5,568 nt of DNA from Gammaproteobacteria bacterium (lineage in GTDB: Bacteria > Pseudomonadota > Gammaproteobacteria > GRL18), in the NCBI GenBank assembly GCA_028571885.1, contig JAPVVU010000218.1, positions 1-5,568 on the forward strand, written 5' to 3'. Below are positions 1-5,568 of this stretch, piece after piece; positions within the stretch are counted from its first letter, which is position 1; each line of letters begins with the position of its first letter. The position numbers and the translations under genes are program-made. The notes below the pieces were generated by a model that ran no database searches, was not told the DNA's origin, and saw only the letters and a program-made list of their open reading frames with translations.

Positions 1-2250
1 CCGGCAGAGCAAGCATCAAAAAAAACAGCCTGGCAGAACAAATTATTTCCCAAACCCCAGGCCATTGAAAAAGATGTGCAATTCTGGAAAAAGGTCTACA
101 CAGAGATCACAACCTCAGAAGGTTATATTCATGATAATACTGACTTGTCTATTATTTATGAAAAAGTCAAAGTTCGCCAAAATCTAGGTTATAAAGCGCG
201 TTCACGCTATACCAAAAAATATAAAAAAAAATATAAAAAGATACTTGCTAAACTGATTCAAGTGAAACGCTCACGTGCTCATACCAGTCAATTGAGCAAA
301 GAAGAAAAAAGAGTATTGGCTTTATGGCCTGAGAATGTCAGTTATAAAGAGTTACGCAAAGCAAAAAAACATTTACGTTTCCAATTGGGGCAGGCAAATA
401 AATTCAAGGCCGGTTTGATTCGCTCGGGTAAATGGAAGCCCTATATTATCAGTACCTTAAAACAAATGGGCTTACCCTTAGAAATAGCCGCCTTGCCGCA
501 TGTCGAATCTTCTTTTAATTATAAAGCTTATTCTAAAGTGGGTGCGGCTGGAATGTGGCAGTTTACTCGTTCTACCGGGCGCCGTTATATGCGTATTGAT
601 CATGTCCTGGATGAACGTCTGGATCCTTTTATTTCTACCCTGGCAGCCGCACAATTGTTGAAAAATAACTATGCTGTGACAGGCACCTGGCCATTGGCAA
701 TGACGGCTTATAATCATGGTGCTGCCGGCATGCGTCGGGCATCAAAAAAGGTCGGTACGACAGATATTGTGACGATTTTACGAAAATATAAGAGTCGTAG
801 TTTTGGTTTTGCTTCACGTAATTTTTACCCCTCTTTTTTAGCGGCTGTTGAGATTTCCAGGCAGCCTGAAAAGTATTTCAAGAACATCAGGTTATCGCCG
901 CCTGCCAATTATGAATTTATAAAACTGAGCGATTTTTTCAGTACGGAGACAATTATCGATACTCTGAAGATTGAACGGGTGGATTTAATGGCTACAAATC
1001 CTGCTTTGAGGCCTGCTGTGTGGGATGGGAATAAATATATCCCCAAATCGTATGAATTACGTATTGATCGTTCGTTAACGCCAAATGTCGCTAAAGTAAT
1101 GAGTGAACTTTACAATATTGATGCTGACAAACGCTTCAAAAATCAGAAAGCTGATCGTTATCATCGGGTCACAAAAGGACAGACGCTTTCCATTATTGCT
1201 GCACGTTATGGTATTCGAATGAATGATTTAATTGCCAGTAATAATATGCGCAATAAACATATTATAAGAATTGGTCAGGTTTTAATATTGCCTCAACAAG
1301 GCAGTAAGAAAAAAACACTCGCTGCTACTCGAAGTAAAGAGAAAGTAAAAGAAGAAAATCCACCAAAAGCAGAACCTGTTGCTGTGTCTGAAGATGGAAT
1401 TTATGTGGTTCAAAAAGGGGATAATCTGGATCGCATTGCTCGAAAAAATGCGATGAGCATTCGCCATTTGCTGAAATTAAATAATTTAAAAAATAAGAAT
1501 AAAATTTATCCTGGACAGAGACTTGTTCTAATCAAACCAGAAGAAATTTCTAAACAGAAAACGATACAATTGGCTCAGATTGATAAGCGATTATCCACAA
1601 CATCTGAAACCATGCCTGAGGCTTTTGATTCCGGTGAAAATGGTAATGGTATACCTCCTGAGGTAATTGAAATCATACCGCTTGCTCTTAAAGCTGATAT
1701 ACAGACTGAGCCTGAAGTAACTATTGCTGAAGCAACTGTGTCTGAAGTGACTGAGCCATTAAATGGAAATGGAAATGGAAATGGTGTCATAGAGGAAGAA
1801 GTCAGTGACTTGTTGGCGGACCCTAGTGATTATTCTGTTAACGAGAGTAATTTAATTGAGATTCAAGCGGCTGAAACTTTAGGTCATTATGCTGAGTGGT
1901 TACAAATCAGGGCCAGCGATTTAAGACGTCTTAATAAAATGAAATACGGTAAGCCGGTTGTGGTTGGAAAACGCCTTAAATTGAAATTTACCAAGGTGAA
2001 AGTTCAGGAATTTGAAGCACAAAGAATTCTTTACCATAAAACACTTCAGGAAGAATTTTTTGAACAAAATCAAATTATAGGGACGGATAAATATCGTCTG
2101 AATCGAGGAGAGTCAGTATGGAAGCTGACTAGAAAAACCTATAAAATTCCTTTTTGGTTATTACGCCAATACAACCCGGATTTGGATATGAATCGCATTA
2201 GTGCTGACAAGATCATTACCTTTCCTAAGGTGAAGCGGCGGAATCTTTAA
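1..2250 (+). CDS. MltD-type membrane-bound/periplasmic lytic murein transglycosylase with four LysM-like modules (5' end outside window)
   Basis: Lytic transglycosylases of this type cleave the MurNAc-GlcNAc bond of peptidoglycan in the periplasm, forming 1,6-anhydroMurNAc ends. The frame is open from base 1, and residues before the first possible start (GTG at 76) continue in family style (DVQFWKKVYTEI), so the true start and the signal peptide lie upstream. Numbering from GTG 76: a Lys-rich stretch spans about 42-68, and the SLT domain about 118-245. The SLT domain carries catalytic Glu144 in HVESSFN, GAAGMWQF at 156-163 and AYNHG at 211-215. Clear LysM modules lie at 362-406 and 443-486, and more diverged ones at 593-638 and 673-719. 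LysM modules bind glycan GlcNAc. E. coli MltD has 452 residues and two LysM modules, so this protein (at least 749 residues) is an enlarged relative. Linkers between modules 2 and 3 are acidic and low-complexity. No terminator is obvious after the stop. Function is secure; the exact orthologue name is not. Confidence 0.93.
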   Translation, partial: PAEQASKKTAWQNKLFPKPQAIEKDVQFWKKVYTEITTSEGYIHDNTDLSIIYEKVKVRQNLGYKARSRYTKKYKKKYKKILAKLIQVKRSRAHTSQLSKEEKRVLALWPENVSYKELRKAKKHLRFQLGQANKFKAGLIRSGKWKPYIISTLKQMGLPLEIAALPHVESSFNYKAYSKVGAAGMWQFTRSTGRRYMRIDHVLDERLDPFISTLAAAQLLKNNYAVTGTWPLAMTAYNHGAAGMRRASKKVGTTDIVTILRKYKSRSFGFASRNFYPSFLAAVEISRQPEKYFKNIRLSPPANYEFIKLSDFFSTETIIDTLKIERVDLMATNPALRPAVWDGNKYIPKSYELRIDRSLTPNVAKVMSELYNIDADKRFKNQKADRYHRVTKGQTLSIIAARYGIRMNDLIASNNMRNKHIIRIGQVLILPQQGSKKKTLAATRSKEKVKEENPPKAEPVAVSEDGIYVVQKGDNLDRIARKNAMSIRHLLKLNNLKNKNKIYPGQRLVLIKPEEISKQKTIQLAQIDKRLSTTSETMPEAFDSGENGNGIPPEVIEIIPLALKADIQTEPEVTIAEATVSEVTEPLNGNGNGNGVIEEEVSDLLADPSDYSVNESNLIEIQAAETLGHYAEWLQIRASDLRRLNKMKYGKPVVVGKRLKLKFTKVKVQEFEAQRILYHKTLQEEFFEQNQIIGTDKYRLNRGESVWKLTRKTYKIPFWLLRQYNPDLDMNRISADKIITFPKVKRRNL
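1762..1785 (+). repeat. In-frame hexanucleotide repeat (AATGGA)4 encoding Asn-Gly repeats
   Basis: Four consecutive six-base units, the last ending in T instead of A, encode NGNGNGNG (residues 563-570 from GTG 76) in the linker between the second and third LysM modules. A related shorter run encodes NGNG near base 1639. A six-base unit keeps the frame, so slippage would only change linker length. Confidence 0.85.
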
Positions 2251-2425
2251 TTGTACGAACCACAACCTGGGCTGACAATAATTTCAAATTCCTATCCTTG
2301 GTTTTGGCAACAAACGTTCGCAACAACGTCCATACAGGATCGCCGGGTCTGTAAATAACTGACCCCATTAATATTTCACGGGCGGTCTCTGTTCTTGAAT
2401 TTTCGTCAGGCAATGTGAGGGCATT
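2251..2425. other. Intergenic spacer between the transglycosylase and the unknown membrane protein
   Basis: This 175-base spacer has no plausible gene on the plus strand. The minus strand is open right through it, but only as the tail of an antisense frame of the next gene. I see no strong T-tailed hairpin and no good sigma-70 promoter pair. Base composition starts to shift towards GC at about 2310, so the left edge of the foreign-looking segment probably lies inside this spacer and not at the start codon. Confidence 0.5.
2417..2420 (+). promoter_or_regulatory. Ribosome binding site (GAGG) for the 232-residue protein
   Basis: GAGG sits five bases before the ATG at 2426, a usable Shine-Dalgarno spacing. 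It supports this start and favours the plus-strand reading over the long antisense frame. Confidence 0.55.
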
Positions 2426-3124
2426 ATGGGTTGGAAAGATCTTGAATACAAAGAACGCTGGAAACTGGTCGTGGAAACCCTGCAGGCTTGTGCGACCATG
2501 GGAATGTTTCTGGTTGCTATGATCGGCATCTGGAAGGTAACACCTATTATCACCTATCAGATCGAGCGCCAGGAAGCGAAGACAGAGTTCTCCACAGAGA
2601 TACAACACAACGGCGTGACAGCACGTTTTATGCAGAATGTGCACGATTGGTGGACCGGACAGGTGAAGAGTTACCGGCGCATCATGGAACTCACCGACAA
2701 AAGCTCGAAAGAAGGCTGGAAGGTCTCGTTCGAGATCGCGGATCAGGGCGGCAGCGCCATCGTTCCCGAGATGACACCAGACCTGCTCATTGTTCGCGCC
2801 ACCGATGCAGCGGGTAAAAAAGAGGTGGTCAAGGTTCCGGTCAACGACAAGGCCATGACCCTCTCCCAATATATCCAGTGCCAGATCAATCAGGGGGTAC
2901 TCTCCGAGCTGGAAGCCGGCAAGCGCGAACAGGTTGAAATTGCAGTTGGCCGCTATCTCCACAGTTATATGTTGCCGCGTGTCTCGCCTGCCTACGTTGA
3001 ACCTGATATGTCGTTGCAGAAACTGCACGACGAGATCGCACTGCAACAGCAACGACGCGAGGATGCAGTTAAACAGATTCGAGCGTTATCCAGCATCATG
3101 AAGGCAACTATGGAGGAGCAGTAG
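2426..3124 (+). CDS. Unrecognised protein with one N-terminal membrane segment and a C-terminal helical/coiled-coil tail
   Basis: I do not recognise this 232-residue protein. A charged, Trp-containing N-terminus (about 1-20) is followed by one hydrophobic segment at about 21-42 (contains MGMFLVAMIGIW), which should act as a membrane anchor. Residues about 50-190 look like a mixed soluble domain, with VSFEIADQGGSAIVPEM and LLIVRATDAAG as probable beta-strand regions. Residues about 194-232 are rich in Gln, Arg, Glu and Leu with coiled-coil spacing. There is no lipobox and no recognisable catalytic motif. GAGG five bases before the ATG supports the start. The gene is GC-rich compared with its neighbours (36 of 60 bases G or C at 2701-2760, against 18 of 60 at 1501-1560), which suggests acquisition by transfer. 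It is 175 bases from the transglycosylase and converges on the patatin gene, so context gives no function. A 275-codon frame lies antisense to it and is judged a shadow. Confidence 0.72.
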   Translation: MGWKDLEYKERWKLVVETLQACATMGMFLVAMIGIWKVTPIITYQIERQEAKTEFSTEIQHNGVTARFMQNVHDWWTGQVKSYRRIMELTDKSSKEGWKVSFEIADQGGSAIVPEMTPDLLIVRATDAAGKKEVVKVPVNDKAMTLSQYIQCQINQGVLSELEAGKREQVEIAVGRYLHSYMLPRVSPAYVEPDMSLQKLHDEIALQQQRREDAVKQIRALSSIMKATMEEQ

Positions 3125-3159
3125 CTATACACCTGTTTTCTCTGCTATGTCTGGACTGT

Positions 3160-3300
3160 GGTGCAGAAATAAAGATTATCTCTGTTATTTTTGGCGGGTT
3201 ATTTTCAATGATTCTGGCTGCTTTATCAGTGATGCCTTTACGAATCATGATGATAAAACATATTGGTGGTATGACTGGCTCTGATGCGGATGTTAAATAA
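3160..3300 (+). pseudogene. cobS: Probable C-terminal remnant of cobS (adenosylcobinamide-GDP ribazoletransferase)
   Basis: The plus-strand frame ending in TAA at 3298-3300 encodes a hydrophobic stretch (IISVIFGGLFSMILAALSVM) followed by PLRIMMIKHIGGMTGSDADV. CobS is an integral membrane enzyme that joins adenosylcobinamide-GDP to alpha-ribazole, the last steps of cobalamin synthesis. Its C-terminal region typically shows a transmembrane helix, then a basic patch and GGxTGD followed by small residues and one more helix (E. coli: LLKRTLGGQTGDTLGA, from memory). Here the match ends right after GGMTG, and the last helix is missing. Upstream the frame is open only from 3073 and shows no CobS-like sequence, so most of the gene is absent. 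The fragment lies between the GC-rich foreign gene and an inverted repeat, which fits truncation on both sides. No start codon with a ribosome site is seen. The identification rests on one short motif and the hydrophobic context, so it is tentative. Confidence 0.4.
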
Positions 3301-3362
3301 AGAATGTTCACTATTTCCCCTCATGGGGCCTACTTTTGGTGGAACACTTATTTAGTTAAATG
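3292..3362. repeat. Imperfect inverted repeat, possible degraded copy of the right-edge palindrome family
   Basis: The outer arms TTAAATAA/TTATTTAGTTAA and TGTTCAC/GTGGAACA surround a central CCCC-TCAT-GGGG hairpin (3317-3328), with bulges that offset the arms by about six bases. Two blocks match the large palindrome in the same order. TGTTCACTATTT at 3305-3316 matches TGTTCACTGTTT at 5525-5536. GAACACTTATTTAGT-TAAA at 3342-3360 matches GAACATTTATTTAGTATTAAA at 5539-5559. The region between the convergent genes could also serve as a weak bidirectional terminator, but it has no clear T-run. Confidence 0.5.
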
Positions 3363-3383
3363 CCCTAAAAAATAGCCCGAATT

Positions 3384-4754
3384 CTACTCAATGGTAATTT
3401 TAGGTGTGACGGGTCGTGCATTAAGCTCAGTGAGTAATCGTTGAAATTCCGGGGATTCATTTAATAATTCTCTTGCCACCTTACGCAACTCATCCACTTG
3501 TTCAGCAGGTAAAGCCAAACTGGTTGAAATCATGTTAAGCAGGCGATTTCTTTGTTTATCCTGTATGCCATTAAAATCAATGTGAATAAAAAAAGGTTTG
3601 ACTTCAAAGTCTGCTATTTTTGATAATTGTGATGCCCATACCTGTAAAGAATCTTTTAACAATTGGATAGTTTCAATATTATAACGATTAATTTGTGTTG
3701 CGGAGGCCGCATTAAGTTGAGCTAATATTGCAGGTTCTCCAGGGCTTTTATCCATCTGATTTTTTGGCGATACGGCCGCATTAACAATAAGCAATACTAA
3801 GTATTTTGGTGGCTTGGAATATAATTTTTCTGATAGTTCAGGTACATTACTAATTATGTTCACTGTATCATAAATTACCCGAACACCCAGGTTATCAGCG
3901 ACACCACCATCAACCAGATGAACGTAGTCAATACGATCTTTCTCAATGTAACGTAACAGTCCGCTTTTTATTTGCTCTGTTCGAGTATTATCTTGATGTT
4001 GTATTTCTACTGCATCTCCAGATGACTCAGCTTCATGGCAACCATGATAATTTTTTAAGACAATTGGAGCAAATGCAATGGGTACTGCTGATGAGGCTGC
4101 TACTGCTCTTGAAACTGGAAATTGTGATAAATCAGAGCACAGGAAGTTAAAATATTCTTGTCTGAAAATAAAAGGCTGACCCGCACTTAAATCGGTTGCA
4201 TTAATTTGTATAAAAGGCATGTCACTTCTAAAATCAGCGAATGTTTTGCCATCAAAGATATATTTATCATAATAATTAATGGCTAATTCAGACCGGTTAA
4301 AACCACTACCGATAAACTTGAACCAGTTTAATGGATTTAGAAAACCACTAATGAGTTCATTCTGGACATTCTGTTTTAAGAAAACCTCTTCATAATCCTC
4401 AAATATTTGCTCGCCATACAGACCATAATATGCGGCTGTAAAGCTACCGCCTGAAACAGAGCTGATAACATCGACTTCAGACAGCAAACTATTCGTGCCC
4501 TTTGAAGTGGTAATCTTTGTATCCCTTAATGCTTCGAGTACGCCATATGAAAAAGCTGAAGCACGGGTTCCACCACCGGAAAAGGAGACAAAAAATCTAA
4601 TCTCCCCTCTTTTTTTTAGATTGAGTTTGTAGGAATACGGGTTTTCAGGTGAATCGTCTGTTAATTCAATATTATCAATTTTTGACTGGCTTGCACAGCC
4701 TGGTAATATCAGTATAAAAAGAAAAATTAGATACCATTTTATCAATACATTCAT
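3384..4754 (-). CDS. Patatin-like phospholipase family lipoprotein
   Basis: This 456-residue protein belongs to the patatin-like acyl hydrolases, which use a Ser-Asp dyad to deacylate phospholipids or other lipids. Residues 1-19 are a lipoprotein signal peptide ending in the lipobox LPGC with Cys20. Ala follows the Cys, with no Asp retention signal, so outer-membrane sorting is likely. The oxyanion-hole loop is GGGTR at 60-64. The nucleophile is Ser101 in SSVSGGSF, so the elbow reads S-V-S-G-G where the classical motif is G-x-S-x-G. The catalytic Asp is Asp282 in LVDGGVADNLG, the expected DGG. A region between about 232 and 272 containing CHEAESSGDAVE and many polar residues looks like a surface insertion before the Asp loop. 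The C-terminal third is helical and carries no second recognised domain. The ATG at 4754 is fixed by the signal peptide. Its Shine-Dalgarno is poor: the nearest AAGG is about 16 bases upstream. Codon use is AT-rich, like the transglycosylase. The true substrate is unknown. Confidence 0.92.
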   Translation of the reverse strand: MNVLIKWYLIFLFILILPGCASQSKIDNIELTDDSPENPYSYKLNLKKRGEIRFFVSFSGGGTRASAFSYGVLEALRDTKITTSKGTNSLLSEVDVISSVSGGSFTAAYYGLYGEQIFEDYEEVFLKQNVQNELISGFLNPLNWFKFIGSGFNRSELAINYYDKYIFDGKTFADFRSDMPFIQINATDLSAGQPFIFRQEYFNFLCSDLSQFPVSRAVAASSAVPIAFAPIVLKNYHGCHEAESSGDAVEIQHQDNTRTEQIKSGLLRYIEKDRIDYVHLVDGGVADNLGVRVIYDTVNIISNVPELSEKLYSKPPKYLVLLIVNAAVSPKNQMDKSPGEPAILAQLNAASATQINRYNIETIQLLKDSLQVWASQLSKIADFEVKPFFIHIDFNGIQDKQRNRLLNMISTSLALPAEQVDELRKVARELLNESPEFQRLLTELNARPVTPKITIE

Positions 4755-5112
4755 AATCGCTTAATATTTACCTTGAATATTACCTGATTGATGGTTATTT
4801 TTTCCAGGTCAATCTCAATCCCATGATTTTGAAGATTTTCATAGCAATGATGTCGAATAACGCTGGAGTTTTAACAAATTCCATCTGTAAAAATAAGTGC
4901 ATTAAAACCATTTAGAAAAGTAAGATTAAGCACCAATGTATTTTTTATATGATAACAGAAAATACGGATGGTCAGTATTTTATGAGTGCAAGTTTAATAA
5001 GGTAACTTTTTTGTTTCTTTAATTATTTTATAATAGTATTATCTTTACAATTAACTAACATTTTTTGAATTTAATTCTGGGTGGAATCTTTTGGATATAA
5101 AGGCAATACCTT
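4755..5112. other. AT-rich non-coding region upstream of the patatin gene
   Basis: No frame here looks like a protein, and no tRNA or other RNA gene is recognisable. The patatin promoter must read leftwards from this region, but no convincing -35/-10 pair is near the start. TATAAT-like strings occur around 5029-5034 in very AT-rich sequence without a good partner, so I do not call a promoter. Confidence 0.5.
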
Positions 5113-5176
5113 TTTTATGACTGATCGTCTTTATGACTGATCGTCTTTATGACTGATCGTCTTTATGACTGATCGT
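5113..5176. repeat. Four tandem copies of a 16-base repeat
   Basis: The unit CTTTATGACTGATCGT occurs four times head to tail, and the first copy has T instead of C at its first base. The core ATGACTGATCGT begins at 5117, 5133, 5149 and 5165, an exact 16-base period. Each copy carries one GATC, giving four GATC sites 16 bases apart. The array lies in a non-coding region, so it could be a variable-number tandem repeat or a set of binding sites. Sequence alone cannot separate these. Confidence 0.95.
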
Positions 5177-5397
5177 TCAAATCATCCCTATATTGGTTTT
5201 TTCATTTGTATTTCGCTCCGGCGCCATAAAAAGCCTGGTCTTCTTGGTTTGATACCCTGGATATTTTCTTATTGATCCGGTCAAAGCGAATCTTGATTTA
5301 GCCAAGCGTATTATTTACAGAAAATGATGTTTAATACAAGATCATAGTTCAGGCTAATATTTCAATATTACCAATTTCGTGTTACTTCACGTTTTGA
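5177..5397. other. Non-coding stretch between the tandem repeat and the long palindrome
   Basis: The longest frame of note is a minus-strand frame of about 45 codons (roughly 5186-5318) with no good start or ribosome site and no recognised motif. A GGCGCC palindrome lies at about 5220-5225. Nothing here supports a gene or a structured RNA. Confidence 0.45.
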
Positions 5398-5568
5398 TGG
5401 TTGGTTTTTAATACTAAATAAATGTTCATAAACAGTGAACAATGAGCATTAGAACCTGGCATTTATTATTGGGCTCGGACTGCGTCAAATCGCCCAATAA
5501 TAAACGCCAGGTTCTGATGCTCATTGTTCACTGTTTATGAACATTTATTTAGTATTAAAAACCAACCA
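5398..5568. repeat. Very long, nearly perfect inverted repeat (77-base arms, 17-base spacer), MITE-like
   Basis: The left arm at 5398-5474 pairs with the right arm at 5492-5568 around a 17-base spacer (5475-5491). Only two of 77 pairs mismatch: T5450 with G5516, and A5461 with C5505. Both are transitions, and each leaves a G-U wobble in the RNA of one strand. Inside each arm is a smaller inverted repeat, TGTTCA-7 bases-TGAACA (5423-5441 and its mirror at 5525-5543). There is no open frame and no transposase. The right arm ends on the last base of the window, so the outer boundary and any target duplication on that side cannot be seen. A MITE or other non-autonomous mobile repeat is the likeliest reading; a fold-back artefact at a contig end is the main alternative. 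Confidence 0.9.

Noticed and set aside
76..78. GTG at 76 as the true start of the transglycosylase
   Set aside because: The same frame is open to base 1 and encodes family-like residues before the GTG. There is no signal peptide after it and no good ribosome site.
2225..3052. A 275-codon frame on the minus strand, antisense to the unknown membrane protein
   Set aside because: It has shadow-like composition with many Cys, His and Leu residues and no domain, and its start lies inside the opposite gene. The plus-strand frame has a ribosome site, a clean membrane segment and better protein character. GC-rich DNA commonly keeps such antisense frames open.
3108..3311. Minus-strand 67-codon frame in the gap between convergent genes
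   Set aside because: It is the antisense of the CobS-like fragment, and its peptide shows no motif or ribosome site.
3317..3328. CCCC-TCAT-GGGG as a rho-independent terminator
   Set aside because: The stem is only four pairs, with no adjoining T-run on either strand.
5029..5034. TATAAT as a promoter -10 element
   Set aside because: No acceptable -35 lies at 16-18 bases on the plus strand, the surroundings are so AT-rich that the match is expected by chance, and no gene follows in that direction.
5113..5176. CRISPR array or plasmid-type iterons
   Set aside because: The copies are directly adjacent without unique spacers, which rules out CRISPR. There is no replication initiator gene nearby to support iterons.
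5398..5568. Integron attC site
   Set aside because: The expected RYYYAAC and GTTRRRY core boxes are not at the ends, the arms are too perfect, and no cassette gene is next to it.

Overview
The window looks like AT-rich gammaproteobacterial chromosome. This rests on one large LysM-bearing lytic transglycosylase of the MltD type and one patatin-like lipoprotein with a lipobox, both typical of Gram-negative envelopes. The assignment is by protein style only; no marker gene or rRNA is present, so genus cannot be given.

Layout: (1) Bases 1-2250, plus strand: the 3' part of a murein lytic transglycosylase gene whose true start lies upstream of the window. It has an SLT catalytic domain, four LysM-like modules and a low-complexity Asn-Gly linker. 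(2) Bases 2251-2425: a 175-base intergenic stretch. (3) Bases 2426-3124, plus strand: a 232-residue unrecognised protein with one membrane segment, in DNA clearly richer in GC than either side, so probably acquired. (4) Bases 3125-3383: a gap between convergent genes. It holds what looks like a decayed C-terminal fragment of cobS (cobalamin synthase) and an imperfect inverted repeat. (5) Bases 3384-4754, minus strand: a complete patatin-like phospholipase lipoprotein. (6) Bases 4755-5568: 814 bases without a credible gene. They contain four tandem copies of a 16-base repeat and, at the extreme right, a very long inverted repeat (77-base arms, 17-base spacer) that reaches the last base of the window.

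The three genes do not form an operon or an evident pathway. The transglycosylase and the patatin lipoprotein both act at the envelope, but they are convergent and separated by the foreign-looking gene. The most notable pattern is that the inverted repeat at 3292-3362 shares two colinear sequence blocks with the arm of the large palindrome at 5398-5568. This suggests a MITE-like repeat family with an old, degraded copy beside the cobS remnant and a nearly perfect copy at the right edge. No CRISPR array, tRNA, rRNA, transposase or defence system is visible.
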